Assembly (NCBI GenBank): GCA_945865565.1
Contig: CAMBEK010000001.1
Location: forward strand, 289,795 to 353,794
Length of the DNA: 64,000 nucleotides
Reading direction: 5' to 3'
Source of the DNA: Pseudobacteriovorax antillogorgiicola
Lineage (GTDB): Bacteria > Bdellovibrionota_B > Oligoflexia > Oligoflexales > RGVZ01
Below the pieces are notes generated by a model. That model was not told where the DNA came from. It did no database searches and saw only the letters and a program-made list of their open reading frames with translations. The translations under genes were made by a program, and so were the position numbers. This document shows positions 53,164 through 62,383 of this stretch, piece after piece. Positions within the stretch are counted from its first letter, which is position 1, and every line of letters starts with the position of its first letter.

Positions 53164-54246
53164 ATGGATCTCGTACACCTTTCCAGAAATGTCCCTGAAC
53201 TGATCGAAATCGATCGCCTTGCGGGTGATTTGCCCCGTGGCATGCGGGTGCGTGTTTTGGATTCTGTTATCCACCACGGCGTCGAGTTGCCAATCCACTG
53301 TTTCGAGGCTGGGCCGGACGATCCAGAGACTCCGGTCTTCCTGTTGACGGGTGGGGTCCATGGACTCGAACGCATCGGGACCCATGTCGTTATTGCTTAC
53401 ATGAAGACCCTGTTTAGTCACATGGCATGGGATGAGGCGCAGCACGACCACTTCAAGAAGGCCAGACTGATCATTGTGCCCCTGGTGAATCCTGCGGGAA
53501 TGCTACTCCGCAGTCGTTCGAATGGTCGTGGTGTTGACCTCATGCGAAATGCCCCGGTTGAGGCGGTCCACAACAACTCCTGGGTTCCCTTTGTGGGCGG
53601 TCACCGGCTTGGACCCTTTATGGCATGGTACCGCGGTGCTGGAGCCGACGAGGGTGCCATGGAAAAAGAATCTCAGGCGCTTGAGGAACTTGTTAGGGGG
53701 AAGTTATTTCCAGCTAAAGCTGCCATCTCGTTGGATGTGCACTCAGGATTTGGCACGGTGGATCGCCTTTGGTTCCCTTATGCGAAATCCAGGGACCCTT
53801 TTCCTTCCCTGGCTGAGATTTATCGTCTGAACGCCCTGTTGGATAGTTCATATCCAAACCATATTTACAAAGTGGAACCCCAGTCGCTTAACTATACAAC
53901 CCACGGGGATCTTTGGGATTATTTTTATGATCAGCATTCGGCATCCAAGTTCCGGGGGGGAACATACCTGCCCCTTGCCTTGGAATTGGGGTCGTGGCTT
54001 TGGGTTAAAAAAAACCCCCTTCAGATCTTTTCCCTCCTTGGGGCATTCAACCCGATCATCCGCCATCGCTACCAGAGGATCTTGCGCCGCCACCTTGCTT
54101 TGCTCGACTTCATGACGCGGGCAGCAGCAAGCCACGGGGTCTGGAGCAGGTTCTCTGAAACAGAGCGCAAAGAAATCAACGAGAAAGCCCATGACAGGTG
54201 GTATTCAGAATTCGATGCCGGCCTTCCTTCGTTCGCTGGAAAATAA
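53164..54246 (+). CDS. M14-family zinc carboxypeptidase-like protein
   Basis: The 360-residue protein shows the M14 zinc triad: H66 and E69 in GGVHGLERIG, and H193 in SLDVHSGFG, with a candidate catalytic Glu in LALELGSW. It resembles the MpaA/succinylglutamate desuccinylase branch more than classic carboxypeptidases. No signal peptide is seen, so it may act on cytoplasmic peptides such as cell-wall fragments. SD GAGGG. The S10 operon starts 231 bp downstream. Confidence 0.8.
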   Translation: MDLVHLSRNVPELIEIDRLAGDLPRGMRVRVLDSVIHHGVELPIHCFEAGPDDPETPVFLLTGGVHGLERIGTHVVIAYMKTLFSHMAWDEAQHDHFKKARLIIVPLVNPAGMLLRSRSNGRGVDLMRNAPVEAVHNNSWVPFVGGHRLGPFMAWYRGAGADEGAMEKESQALEELVRGKLFPAKAAISLDVHSGFGTVDRLWFPYAKSRDPFPSLAEIYRLNALLDSSYPNHIYKVEPQSLNYTTHGDLWDYFYDQHSASKFRGGTYLPLALELGSWLWVKKNPLQIFSLLGAFNPIIRHRYQRILRRHLALLDFMTRAAASHGVWSRFSETERKEINEKAHDRWYSEFDAGLPSFAGK

Positions 54247-54261
54247 ATTCCCTCATTTTAC

Positions 54262-54289
54262 TTGACAGGTTCAGCCATCAAAGTTTAGA
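54262..54289 (+). promoter_or_regulatory. sigma70-type promoter of the S10-spc operon
   Basis: A perfect -35 box TTGACA (54262-54267) is followed after 16 bp by TTTAGA (54284-54289), a weak -10 match. It lies at the start of the 231-bp gap before rpsJ and would leave a leader of about 180 nt, which could hold regulatory structure. No other gene is seen in the gap. Confidence 0.5.
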
Positions 54290-54477
54290 ACCTCGCGACT
54301 CGGGTAAGCCTGCTTAACAGCAAGCCAATGCCGTCGATCAGAGAGAACCTCTGCGAATATCGGTGATCAAACAGGTCACAAATCTCCGCAAAAGACCCCT
54401 CCGGCCGTGGCTCGACTTACCCAAGCAAGTTGTTTCAAAAATGTAAACGAACAACGAATGCAGTAGGTTGCTAGAGC

Positions 54478-54789
54478 ATGCAAAGTCAAAAAATCAGAAT
54501 CCGTTTGAGAGGTTACGACTATCGTCTGCTGGACCAAGCTGCCGCAGACATCGTCGAACGTGCCAAGCGCACCGGCGCCCGCGTAGCAGGCCCGATTCCA
54601 CTTCCGACTGCGATTAACCGGTATACGGTACTTCGTAGTCCACACGTCGACAAGAAGTCTCGGGAGCAATTCGAGGTACGCACTCACAAGCGCGTTCTCG
54701 ATATCCTCGAGCCCAAGCAACAAACCATCGACGCGCTCATGAAGCTCGACCTGGCATCCGGTGTGGATGTTGAGATCAAGTTGTACTGA
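54478..54789 (+). CDS. rpsJ: 30S ribosomal protein S10
   Basis: S10 is part of the head of the small subunit and, with NusB, of transcription antitermination. The 103-residue protein has [46 protein letters not shown] (core PLPT...RSPHV) and a normal C-terminus. It is the first gene of the S10 operon here; tuf, fusA, rpsG and rpsL are not upstream, unlike in many bacteria. Confidence 0.98.
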   Translation: MQSQKIRIRLRGYDYRLLDQAAADIVERAKRTGARVAGPIPLPTAINRYTVLRSPHVDKKSREQFEVRTHKRVLDILEPKQQTIDALMKLDLASGVDVEIKLY

Positions 54790-54866
54790 ATGAGCCTCCG
54801 TCCATAGATCAGTCACTGAGAATCCTCTAAAGACTCCAGTCACGAACTGAATAGCAGGTTGCGAGA

Positions 54867-55505
54867 ATGAATGTGAAAGCTTTGGTAGCAAAAAAAATCG
54901 GAATGACGCGGATGATGAATCCCGAAGGCCACATGGTCGCGGTAACACTCCTCCAAATCGAAGAGCAAAAGATCACCAAGATCCTCACCTCGGATCGTGA
55001 TGGTTACAGCGCTGTTCAGGTCGGATACTTCACGAAACGTGATACCCGCTTGACCAAGGCTGATCACGCCCGACTGCGCAAGGTCAACGTGGCTGAGAAC
55101 TTTGCTCGTTTCAAGGAATTTCGCTCGGTTCAACCCATTGAAGGGATCGAAGCCGGGGCGAGTTTAACTGCAGCAATTCTTGAAGGCGTGAAAGCCGTTG
55201 ACGTCACCGGCTTCACCAAGGGTCGTGGATTCACGGGTTCAGTAAAACGCTGGAGCGTGGCTTGCGGTCGTATGACCCACGGATCGCGCTTTCACCGTCG
55301 CCCTGGTTCCCTCGGTACGCGCACGACGCCGGGCCGGGTATTCAAGGGTAAGCCCCAGCCTGGCCAATATGGCGACGAGCAGCGCACGATTCAGAATCTT
55401 CGGCTTCTGGATGTGGACACCAAAAACAATGTGATCGCGGTCTACGGTTCCGTCCCGGGTCATCAGAACAATTATCTGTTCGTTAAGCCTTCGATCAAGG
55501 CCTAG
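54867..55505 (+). CDS. rplC: 50S ribosomal protein L3
   Basis: L3 is an early-assembly protein whose long loop reaches the peptidyl transferase centre. At 212 residues it is full length, with KKIGMTRMMNPEG at the start, TGFTKGRGFTGSVKRW in the middle and GSRFHRRPGSLGTRTTPGRVFKGK in the loop (core RPGS). A GCGAGA sequence precedes the ATG. Confidence 0.98.
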   Translation: MNVKALVAKKIGMTRMMNPEGHMVAVTLLQIEEQKITKILTSDRDGYSAVQVGYFTKRDTRLTKADHARLRKVNVAENFARFKEFRSVQPIEGIEAGASLTAAILEGVKAVDVTGFTKGRGFTGSVKRWSVACGRMTHGSRFHRRPGSLGTRTTPGRVFKGKPQPGQYGDEQRTIQNLRLLDVDTKNNVIAVYGSVPGHQNNYLFVKPSIKA

Positions 55506-55516
55506 AGGTACAGACC

Positions 55517-56155
55517 ATGGAAATTCAAATCAAAGACATCAAGGGCAAGGCAGTAAAGTCAGTCAAGCTGCCCGAAGCTATCTACGGCGTTCCAATGAAC
55601 GAGCACGTACTTCATCTTGTGGTGAAGAGCTACCAGGCGGCTCGCCGTCAAGGTACCCATTGCACCAAGACAAGAGCCTACGTTTCCGGCGGCGGCAAGA
55701 AGCCCTTCAAGCAAAAAGGTACGGGTGGAGCCCGTCAGGGTACCAACCGTTCACCTCTTATGCCGGGTGGAGCTGTGGTCTTCGGTCCTCGTCCACGGGA
55801 TTACCGTGAAAAGACCAACCAAAAGCTTCGCCAATTGGCACTTCGGGTGGCTTTGTCGGACAAGGTTCGTCACGGCAAACTTGTTGTAGTTAATGATTTT
55901 GCCCTCAGTAAATACAGCACCAAGCATCTCCTTGGCGCGCTGAGTGCTCTGGGTGTTGGTAAGGCCCTGTTTTCGGATGAGCGCAAGGACGACCTCCTTT
56001 ACAAGTCAGCGCGTAATATCCACGGGGCAACGTCAGTTGCACCTGCGGAACTGAATGCAGAGCATGTGCTTCGTTACGAGTCGCTTGTGATCAGTGAAAC
56101 CGCTCTCAACTCGCTTCACCAGCGTTTCGAGGAGAACCACAGTGAATCTGTATAA
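55517..56155 (+). CDS. rplD: 50S ribosomal protein L4
   Basis: L4 binds 23S rRNA and lines the exit tunnel through a long loop. The 212-residue protein shows that loop as GGGKKPFKQKGTGGARQGTN followed by SPLMPGGAVVFGPRPRDY. In E. coli L4 also represses its own operon through the leader; the 180-nt leader found upstream leaves room for similar control, but no L4 site is identified. It overlaps rplW by 14 bp. Confidence 0.98.
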   Translation: MEIQIKDIKGKAVKSVKLPEAIYGVPMNEHVLHLVVKSYQAARRQGTHCTKTRAYVSGGGKKPFKQKGTGGARQGTNRSPLMPGGAVVFGPRPRDYREKTNQKLRQLALRVALSDKVRHGKLVVVNDFALSKYSTKHLLGALSALGVGKALFSDERKDDLLYKSARNIHGATSVAPAELNAEHVLRYESLVISETALNSLHQRFEENHSESV

Positions 56156-56429
56156 CGTTTTGGTCAGACCCGTGCTCTCTGAAAAGAGCAATGAGGCACG
56201 CGAGCATGGTGGAAAATACACCTTCGAAGTGGCTATGAAGTCGACGAAGGATGATGTTCAGCGCGCCATCGAAAAGATATACAACGTTAAGGTTGCTGGC
56301 GTTCAGACCATGGTAACACGTGGCAAGATTCGTCGTCGTGGCTTGCATCTCTCTCTCGAGAGCAAATGCAAAAAAGCCATTGTGACGCTGGCGGCAGGGG
56401 CCAAGCTCCCACTGTTTGAAGAGCAGTAA
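56142..56429 (+). CDS. rplW: 50S ribosomal protein L23
   Basis: L23 sits at the exit of the ribosomal tunnel and docks trigger factor and SRP. The 95-residue protein has VLVRPVLSEKS at the start, YTFEVAMKSTKDDVQRAIEKIY and VAGVQTMVTRGKIRRRG. The GTG start, preceded by GAGGAGAA inside rplD, fits the family; a longer in-frame ATG start would add 16 foreign residues. Confidence 0.96.
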   Translation: MNLYNVLVRPVLSEKSNEAREHGGKYTFEVAMKSTKDDVQRAIEKIYNVKVAGVQTMVTRGKIRRRGLHLSLESKCKKAIVTLAAGAKLPLFEEQ

Positions 56430-56478
56430 TCGTTGAAACGATGTTCCGCGCAGGCGGAATGAAGAGGGAAGAATAGTT

Positions 56479-57306
56479 ATGGCAGTCAAAATCCTCAAGC
56501 CAACGACCCCAGGCCGCCGCGGCGCCTCAGTTGTTGACTACAGCTCAATCGACAAGGTTGAGCCGTGCGCGTCCCTTCTGGTCGCATTGAAGAAGCACTC
56601 TGGCCGCAACAACACGGGTCGGATCATGGTTCGTCACCAGGGTGGCGGCGTTCGTCGGCACTACCGCATCATCGACTGGCGTCGTGACAAACGCGGAATC
56701 CCGGGTAAAGTCGAGTACATTGAATACGATCCGAACCGTACGGCATTCATTGCCCGCGTAGTTTATTCGGACGGCGAGCGTCGCTATATTCTTGCGCCCG
56801 AGGGCTTGAAAAAAGGCGCAAGTGTTGTTGCTGATGAGACAGCCGACGTGAAGGTTGGCAATGCGATGCCATTGCGTTCCATTCCACTCGGTACTTTTGT
56901 CCACAACATTGAGATGCGTCCGGGCAAGGGCGGCCAAATGGCACGCAGTGCCGGTACGTACGCCCAGTTGATCGGTCGCCTTGACGGTTATGCTCAGCTC
57001 CGTATGCCGAGTGGTGAAATGCGCCGGATCAACGATAGCTGTTTTGCCGTAATCGGCCAGGTCAGCAATCCAGACAACTTCAACGTTACGATCGGTAAAG
57101 CCGGTCGGAGTCGTTGGATGGGTATTCGTCCAACCGTTCGCGGTATGACGATGAACCCCTGCGATCACCCTCACGGTGGTGGTGAAGGTCGTGCGAAAGG
57201 TGGCCGTCACCCGGTAAGCCCATGGGCTCAGCCGGCTAAGGGTTACAAGACACGTAAGAACAAGCGGACCGCAAAAGATATTATTCGGGACCGTCGTCAA
57301 AAATAG
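56479..57306 (+). CDS. rplB: 50S ribosomal protein L2
   Basis: L2 is one of the most conserved ribosomal proteins and is needed for peptidyl transfer. The 275-residue protein has [22 protein letters not shown] split around the conserved [17 protein letters not shown], and the C-terminal [19 protein letters not shown] block with the essential His. The product ends with a basic tail. Confidence 0.98.
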   Translation: MAVKILKPTTPGRRGASVVDYSSIDKVEPCASLLVALKKHSGRNNTGRIMVRHQGGGVRRHYRIIDWRRDKRGIPGKVEYIEYDPNRTAFIARVVYSDGERRYILAPEGLKKGASVVADETADVKVGNAMPLRSIPLGTFVHNIEMRPGKGGQMARSAGTYAQLIGRLDGYAQLRMPSGEMRRINDSCFAVIGQVSNPDNFNVTIGKAGRSRWMGIRPTVRGMTMNPCDHPHGGGEGRAKGGRHPVSPWAQPAKGYKTRKNKRTAKDIIRDRRQK

Positions 57307-57331
57307 TTGAACGAATAGGAGAATGCCCCAG

Positions 57332-57616
57332 ATGGCGCGTTCAATTAAAAAAGGCCCTTTTGTAGACGGATACCTCTTCGGCAAAGCCGAGAAGGCTCGT
57401 CAAGATCGCAAACCAATAAAGACTTGGAGCCGTCGCTCCACGATCTTGCCTGACTTTGTTGGGCTGACGTTTGCGGTGCACAATGGCAACAAGTTTATTC
57501 CGGTTTTCGTCACCGAGAACATGGTTGGTCACAAGCTGGGTGAATTTTCCCAGACTCGGACCTTCCACGGTCACGGCAGTGAGAAAAAAGGCGCCAAGCC
57601 CGGCGCAGGCGCATGA
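57332..57616 (+). CDS. rpsS: 30S ribosomal protein S19
   Basis: S19 forms a complex with S13 in the head of the 30S subunit. The 94-residue protein begins [15 protein letters not shown] and has [24 protein letters not shown] and [14 protein letters not shown] second ATG 9 bp upstream is only one base from the SD AGGAG, so the later ATG at 10 bp is chosen, matching the family N-terminus. Confidence 0.97.
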   Translation: MARSIKKGPFVDGYLFGKAEKARQDRKPIKTWSRRSTILPDFVGLTFAVHNGNKFIPVFVTENMVGHKLGEFSQTRTFHGHGSEKKGAKPGAGA

Positions 57617-57628
57617 GGTTGACAGGAC

Positions 57629-57967
57629 ATGTCTGAACAATACAAAGCAGTTCTGAGAAACGTTCGCATTGCCCCCCGAAAAGTTCGCCTGGTGGCGGAT
57701 CTGGTTCGCGGCAAGCAGGTTCAAGATGCCTTGGATCTTCTGAAGGTGACGACCAAGCGGTCGGCTCCGGTGGTGTCAGGTCTTCTGACATCAGCGATTG
57801 CCAACGCTACGTCGAAAGCAACAGTGGATGTCGATCGGTTAGTTATTAGTGAGCTGATGGTGGACGGTGGATCTGTGTTGAAGCGCTTCATGCCTCGCGC
57901 TCAGGGTCGTGCTACCCAGATTCGCAAACGCACGTCGCACATCACGATGAAGCTCAAAGAAATCTAA
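57629..57967 (+). CDS. rplV: 50S ribosomal protein L22
   Basis: L22 lines the exit tunnel with an extended hairpin. The 112-residue protein has [17 protein letters not shown] near the start, [17 protein letters not shown] and the hairpin [20 protein letters not shown]. Changes in this hairpin give macrolide resistance in other bacteria; this copy looks standard. Confidence 0.97.
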   Translation: MSEQYKAVLRNVRIAPRKVRLVADLVRGKQVQDALDLLKVTTKRSAPVVSGLLTSAIANATSKATVDVDRLVISELMVDGGSVLKRFMPRAQGRATQIRKRTSHITMKLKEI

Positions 57968-57981
57968 AGGAAGGATACTTC

Positions 57982-58644
57982 GTGGGACAGAAAGTACACC
58001 CAATCGGTTTCCGTCTCGGTGTGATCAAGGGTTGGAGCTCGCGCTGGTACTCGAAAAATGAGTACGCCAAGTTCCTCCAGGAAGACATCCGGATCCGTGC
58101 ATACATCGAGAAGAAATTCAAGGCAGCTGGCGTTGCAACGGTTGAAATCGAGCGCGCCGCTAAAAACTTGAAGATCAATATTCACAGTAGCCGGCCCGGC
58201 ATCATCATCGGGAAAAAAGGCGCTGGAGCAGAAACACTAAAGGACGAGCTTGTCCGCCACTGCAAAATCACCTCTGGCGAGCCAACGCTGAATGTCTTTG
58301 AAGTAAAAAAGCCAGACATGGATGCCAAGCTTGTGGCTGAAAGTATCCGTGAGCAGCTGGAGCGCCGGGTTTCGTTTCGCCGCGCCATGAAGAAGTCTAT
58401 TGGACAGACCATGAAGGCCGGAGCGAAAGGTATCAAGGTTCAGTTGTGTGGCCGCTTGGGCGGCGCCGACATGTCCCGGATGGAGCGTTACATGGAAGGC
58501 CGTGTTCCGCTGCATACCCTACGCGCAGATATTGATTACGGAACTGCAGAAGCCTTGACGACCTTTGGTCTGATTGGCGTAAAAATTTGGATTTTCAAAG
58601 GGGAAATTCTCTCCCGCGATGAATTCAGCAGCAAGCAGAACTAA
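57982..58644 (+). CDS. rpsC: 30S ribosomal protein S3
   Basis: S3 lies at the mRNA entry side of the small subunit. The 220-residue protein has the start [15 protein letters not shown], a KH RNA-binding domain with [18 protein letters not shown] near residue 73 and a C-terminal domain with [31 protein letters not shown] (core GRLGGA). The start codon is GTG after AAGGAAGG. Confidence 0.97.
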   Translation: MGQKVHPIGFRLGVIKGWSSRWYSKNEYAKFLQEDIRIRAYIEKKFKAAGVATVEIERAAKNLKINIHSSRPGIIIGKKGAGAETLKDELVRHCKITSGEPTLNVFEVKKPDMDAKLVAESIREQLERRVSFRRAMKKSIGQTMKAGAKGIKVQLCGRLGGADMSRMERYMEGRVPLHTLRADIDYGTAEALTTFGLIGVKIWIFKGEILSRDEFSSKQN

Positions 58645-58677
58645 CACCCGCAGAGACCGACGAGCGAGGACTGAGAC

Positions 58678-59100
58678 ATGCTGGCTCCAAAGAGAATGAA
58701 ATACCGGAAGGCCCACAAGGGCCGGGTCAAAGGCAAAGCCAAGGCCGGCACTGAGCTGACCAAAGGCGAATTTGGCCTGATGGCTATGGAAAGCGGAAAG
58801 ATAACGGCGCGCCAAATTGAGGCAGCCCGTATCGCCATGACCCGTCACTGTAAAAGGGGCGGTTTTGTGTGGATTAAGATCTTCCCGGCCAAGCCGATCA
58901 CCAAGAAACCAGCCGAAACCCGGATGGGTAGCGGAAAAGGTGGCGTAGAGTACTACGTTGCGGTTGTAAAACCCGGCAGAATCCTTTATGAGATGCAGGG
59001 CGTTGAGAAGGCAGTTGCTGAAGAAGCTCTGACGCTTGCTGCTTCCAAGCTCCCGATTAAAACCAAACTAATCCTCCGGTCAGAAGACCCTTGGGCATAA
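58678..59100 (+). CDS. rplP: 50S ribosomal protein L16
   Basis: L16 contacts the aminoacyl-tRNA in the A site. The 140-residue protein begins [16 protein letters not shown] and has the family blocks [37 protein letters not shown] and [21 protein letters not shown]. It is followed closely by rpmC. Confidence 0.98.
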   Translation: MLAPKRMKYRKAHKGRVKGKAKAGTELTKGEFGLMAMESGKITARQIEAARIAMTRHCKRGGFVWIKIFPAKPITKKPAETRMGSGKGGVEYYVAVVKPGRILYEMQGVEKAVAEEALTLAASKLPIKTKLILRSEDPWA

Positions 59101-59109
59101 GGTTAAGTC

Positions 59110-59331
59110 ATGGATTTGCATAAATTAAAATCTGAGGAAATTCGCGGCTTTGACACCGTACGCTCCGTCGAGTTGGAGCACCAGGTTCGCCGGGAGCTGC
59201 ACGACGCGCGGATGGACATATATAACCCGGCCGCCCGTGCTGGTGGTCGGATTCGGGGATTGAAGCGGACATTGGCTCGCTTGTTGACCCTTCGAGCTCC
59301 GGTGACTAGTTCAGTAGTCAAGCGTAAGTAA
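59110..59331 (+). CDS. rpmC: 50S ribosomal protein L29
   Basis: L29 is a two-helix protein near the exit tunnel. The 73-residue product keeps the core ELEHQVRRELHDARMDIYNP and IRGLKRTLARLLTL. The tail ALRAPVTSSVVKRK-type extension (from residue 60) is a little longer than in many species. The spacing to rplP is 9 bp. Confidence 0.95.
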   Translation: MDLHKLKSEEIRGFDTVRSVELEHQVRRELHDARMDIYNPAARAGGRIRGLKRTLARLLTLRAPVTSSVVKRK

Positions 59332-59367
59332 TTGTTTTTGCAACGTTCTTAGTAGAGAGAGCGAACT

Positions 59368-59643
59368 GTGAGTGAAGTAAATAAAATAGAAGACAGCGTA
59401 GGCCGCACAATCCGGTGCACCGTGACCAGCGACAAGATGGAAAAGTCTCGCGTGGCTGTGGTAGAGCGTCTGGTAAAGCACCCCATGTTTGGCAAGTACA
59501 TCCGTCGGCGTACAAAGCTGATGTTTCACGATGCCACTAACGTGACCAAGACCGGGGATGAAGTCCTCGTTCGGCAGACGCGCCCTCTGAGTGCACGCAA
59601 AAAGTTTGAATTGGTCAAAGTTGTCCGGGAAGCCCGCCGCTAA
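59368..59643 (+). CDS. rpsQ: 30S ribosomal protein S17
   Basis: S17 is a beta-barrel protein that starts assembly of the small subunit body. The 91-residue product has [38 protein letters not shown] (core [11 protein letters not shown]) and [21 protein letters not shown]. The start is GTG with a weak GAGAG ahead of it. Confidence 0.97.
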   Translation: MSEVNKIEDSVGRTIRCTVTSDKMEKSRVAVVERLVKHPMFGKYIRRRTKLMFHDATNVTKTGDEVLVRQTRPLSARKKFELVKVVREARR

Positions 59644-59681
59644 GCGGCCTAACCCTAAGACGTTGTGATACAGGTGATTTC

Positions 59682-60053
59682 ATGATCCAGATGGAAACAG
59701 TACTGAAAAGTGGCGACAACTCGGGCGCAAAGCGCCTGAAGTGTTTCAAAGTTCTTGGCGGAAGCCGCAAGCGCTTTGCAACTGTCGGAGACATCATTGT
59801 CGTCTCGATCAAGGAAGCCTTGCCTAACAGCAAGGTGGAAAAAGGAACCGTCCACAAGGCGGTTGTGGTTCGCACCGCGAAGGAAATCAAGCGCGCCGAT
59901 GGGACGACCATCCGCTTTGATGAAAACGCAGCTGTGTTGATCAAGGGCAAGGAAAACGAACCAGTCGGTACCCGTATCTTCGGACCGGTGGCGCGTGAGG
60001 TGAGGCAGAAGGGCTTCTCTCGCATCGCATCACTGGCACCGGAAGTTCTGTAG
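59682..60053 (+). CDS. rplN: 50S ribosomal protein L14
   Basis: L14 binds 23S rRNA next to L19. The 123-residue protein starts [17 protein letters not shown] and has [37 protein letters not shown] and [24 protein letters not shown] (core FGPVARE). The usual next gene, rplX, is not here; only 81 bp lie between rplN and rplE. Confidence 0.98.
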   Translation: MIQMETVLKSGDNSGAKRLKCFKVLGGSRKRFATVGDIIVVSIKEALPNSKVEKGTVHKAVVVRTAKEIKRADGTTIRFDENAAVLIKGKENEPVGTRIFGPVAREVRQKGFSRIASLAPEVL

Positions 60054-60134
60054 GCAGCGCCCCACAAGGTGATGCCCGGCAGGCCTCCGGAAGGGAAGGA
60101 AGCGGGTCCATTATGAAGGAAGAGAGAAAGTAGA

Positions 60135-60704
60135 ATGGCAAGCAAGACACCAAAAGAAAAACGCGATATGCCGCGCCTCCAGGCACAATTCGGCGAGTTC
60201 CGCGTGCAATTGCAAAAAGAGTTGGGTTTGAAGAACCCGATGCAAGTGCCCCATATCAAGAAGATCGTCGTTAATATCGGCGAGGGCGATGCTGTTGAAA
60301 ACCGTAAGGCCCTCGAGGGCGCTGTGTCGGACATGACGTTGATCACCGGTCAGAAGCCGATCATGACCCGCGCAAAGAAGAGTATCGCAACTTTTAAATT
60401 GCGTCAGGGCATGCCGATTGGCTGCGCAGTGACGCTGCGCCGTCAGCGCATGTATGAATTTTTAGACCGGTTCATTAACGTTGCCGTTCCCCGCATTCGG
60501 GACTTCCGCGGATTTTCCCCAAAGGCATTTGACGGCCGCGGCTGCTACACGCTCGGCGTCAAGGAACAGATCATTTTCCCAGAAATCGACTATGACAAGG
60601 TGGACAAGATCCGCGGCATGGGTATCACGATTGTGACGTCTGCCAGGACCGACGTTGAAGCTAAGGCGCTTCTCGAGAAGTTCAACTTTCCATTCCGGAA
60701 ATAA
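60135..60704 (+). CDS. rplE: 50S ribosomal protein L5
   Basis: L5 binds 5S rRNA and forms the B1b bridge. The 189-residue protein has [63 protein letters not shown] and [18 protein letters not shown], all family blocks. A purine-rich leader (GAAGGAAGAGAGAAAG) precedes it in place of the missing rplX. Confidence 0.98.
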   Translation: MASKTPKEKRDMPRLQAQFGEFRVQLQKELGLKNPMQVPHIKKIVVNIGEGDAVENRKALEGAVSDMTLITGQKPIMTRAKKSIATFKLRQGMPIGCAVTLRRQRMYEFLDRFINVAVPRIRDFRGFSPKAFDGRGCYTLGVKEQIIFPEIDYDKVDKIRGMGITIVTSARTDVEAKALLEKFNFPFRK

Positions 60705-60743
60705 AGTACGAAGTCAGCGAGAGCTGAAAGGAGCATAGGAACA

Positions 60744-60929
60744 ATGGCCAAGAAAGCCATGATTGAAAAGTGCAACCGCGAACCAAAGTTCGCCGTGAGG
60801 GCTTACACCCGTTGCACGAAGTGCGGTCGACCGAAGGCTGTGTACCGCAAATTCGGCATTTGCCGGATCTGTTTCCGTACGATGGCGCTTAAGGGCCAGC
60901 TGCCCGGCGTACTTAAAGCTTCCTGGTAA
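60744..60929 (+). CDS. rpsN: 30S ribosomal protein S14, zinc-binding (type Z)
   Basis: This 61-residue protein is the short, zinc form of S14. The four zinc Cys are C24 and C27 in RCTKC and C40 and C43 in [16 protein letters not shown]-like spacing with the end [14 protein letters not shown] is typical. E. coli has the longer form without zinc; the short form is common outside the gamma group and fits a deltaproteobacterial-like host. Confidence 0.97.
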   Translation: MAKKAMIEKCNREPKFAVRAYTRCTKCGRPKAVYRKFGICRICFRTMALKGQLPGVLKASW

Positions 60930-60966
60930 TTCAGCACACGAGAAGGCTCTGCCTTAGGAGATATCG

Positions 60967-61365
60967 ATGAACGTATGTGACCCAATTTCTGATCTGCTCG
61001 CAAGGATCCGCAACGGCCAAAAGGCCGGACACGAAGTGGTGTCGGTCCCTGCTTCAGCAATGAAAATTGCTATCACGCACCTTCTGAAAGAAGAAGGTTT
61101 TGTCCGGAATTACAAATGTATCCGCGATCGCAAGCAAGGCATGATCAAGATTGCCTTGAACTACCGCGAAGACGGTGACGGAGTGATCCTGGGTATCAAA
61201 CGCATCAGCAAGCCGAGCCGCCGCGTGTATGTCGGCACGGATAAGATTCCGTTTGTAAAGAACGGTTTTGGAACTGCGATCTTGTCGACTTCGCGTGGAG
61301 TCATGACGTGTCGTGAGGCCCGCAAGCAGCGTTTGGGTGGCGAGCATCTCTGCTCTATATTCTAA
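60967..61365 (+). CDS. rpsH: 30S ribosomal protein S8
   Basis: S8 is a primary 16S rRNA-binding protein. The 132-residue product has DPISDLLARIRNGQKAG near the start, VPASAMKIAITHLLKEEGFV, ISKPSRRVYVG and the C-terminal GTAILSTSRGVMTCREAR (core STSxGVMTxxEA). In E. coli it also represses the spc operon. SD AGGAG at 7 bp. Confidence 0.98.
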   Translation: MNVCDPISDLLARIRNGQKAGHEVVSVPASAMKIAITHLLKEEGFVRNYKCIRDRKQGMIKIALNYREDGDGVILGIKRISKPSRRVYVGTDKIPFVKNGFGTAILSTSRGVMTCREARKQRLGGEHLCSIF

Positions 61366-61421
61366 AATTGGCCTCAGGCGCGTGCCTTGGGGTTTGAGTA
61401 AAGTTTGAAGGGGACTTCAAA

Positions 61422-61964
61422 ATGTCTCGTATCGGTAAAAAGCCAATCGCCTTGCCAAAAGGCGTTGAAGTAAAAATCGACGGCAGCCTGATTCAGGTCA
61501 AGGGGCCAAAGGGTCAGTTGAGCCATAAGGTCCATGACACCATGTCAGTCGTCGTTGATGGCGGTGTGGTTACGGTTGTTCCGAAAAGTGGCCGCAACGA
61601 TATCGGTCAGTTCCACGGATTGACCCGCACCCTAGTCACGAACATGGTGACTGGTGTGTCTGATGGATTCTCAAAAACGCTTACCTTGGTGGGCGTTGGC
61701 TATCGCGCGGCAGTAAAAGGAAAGGGAATATCCCTGAACCTTGGGCACAGCCACCCGATTGACTTCGATGCTCCTGCTGGAATCGACATAAAAGTCGATA
61801 AGTTGACGACGATTATCGTATCCGGTGCTGACAAAGAGTTGGTTGGTCGCGTTTCGGCAACCTTGCGGGGATTGCGCGCTCCTGAGCCATACCATGGTAA
61901 AGGCGCCCGGTACGCGGATGAAGTTATTGCTACGAAGGTTGGTAAGGCTGCTGGTAAGAAGTAA
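61422..61964 (+). CDS. rplF: 50S ribosomal protein L6
   Basis: L6 lies near the factor-binding site of the large subunit. The 180-residue protein starts MSRIGKKPIALPKGVEV and has VKGPKGQLSH, LVGVGYRAAVKGKGISLNLGHSHPI and the C-terminal RAPEPYHGKGARYADEVI (core PEPYKGKG-like). It is followed 41 bp later by rplR. Confidence 0.98.
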   Translation: MSRIGKKPIALPKGVEVKIDGSLIQVKGPKGQLSHKVHDTMSVVVDGGVVTVVPKSGRNDIGQFHGLTRTLVTNMVTGVSDGFSKTLTLVGVGYRAAVKGKGISLNLGHSHPIDFDAPAGIDIKVDKLTTIIVSGADKELVGRVSATLRGLRAPEPYHGKGARYADEVIATKVGKAAGKK

Positions 61965-62005
61965 CCAGTCTCGGATCCAGCGGCGGTCACGATAAGGAAG
62001 TATCT

Positions 62006-62362
62006 ATGAGTTCGATGAATGTTAAGTCAGCAATGCGCGCCCGCAGGAAGCTTCGCGGTCGCAAGAAAATCTCTGGCACTCCAGAGCGCCCCCGGATGTC
62101 GGTATTCCGCTCCGCGCGCCATGTTTTCGTGCAGGTTGTCGATGACAACACTGGCAAGACCTTGGTTTCCGTCGGTACCTTTGCAAAAGGCAAGGCCGAG
62201 CGTGCTAATAAAGATGTCTGCGCAGAAGTCGGCAAAACAGTTGCGGCCAAGTGCAAAGAAAAGAACATAACCAAAGTCGTCTTCGACAAGAACGGTTACA
62301 CATACCACGGCCGCATCAAGGCCTTGGCAGATGGTGCCCGCGAAGCTGGTCTGGATTTCTAA
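62006..62362 (+). CDS. rplR: 50S ribosomal protein L18
   Basis: L18 binds 5S rRNA and brings it to the large subunit. The 118-residue protein has the basic start RARRKLRGRKKISGTPERPRM, FRSARHVFVQVVDDNTGKTLVSVGT and VFDKNGYTYHGRIKALADGAREAGLDF (core YHGRxKALADGAREAGL). SD AAGGAAG precedes the ATG; a second ATG three codons later is also possible. Confidence 0.97.
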   Translation: MSSMNVKSAMRARRKLRGRKKISGTPERPRMSVFRSARHVFVQVVDDNTGKTLVSVGTFAKGKAERANKDVCAEVGKTVAAKCKEKNITKVVFDKNGYTYHGRIKALADGAREAGLDF

Positions 62363-62383
62363 AGGACTCCCGAGAGGTAACCT

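Noticed and set aside
54432-54450. ATG-TAA start-stop in the S10 leader as a regulatory element
   Set aside because: The start-stop is isolated and has no SD; such pairs are common by chance in leaders.
56545-57384. Leftward reading frame of 279 codons opposite rplB
   Set aside because: It is antisense to a ribosomal protein gene with perfect family matches; no start signal or homology is seen.
60054-60134. Remnant of rplX between rplN and rplE
   Set aside because: None of the six frames in the 81-bp gap shows L24 signatures; it is a purine-rich leader only.
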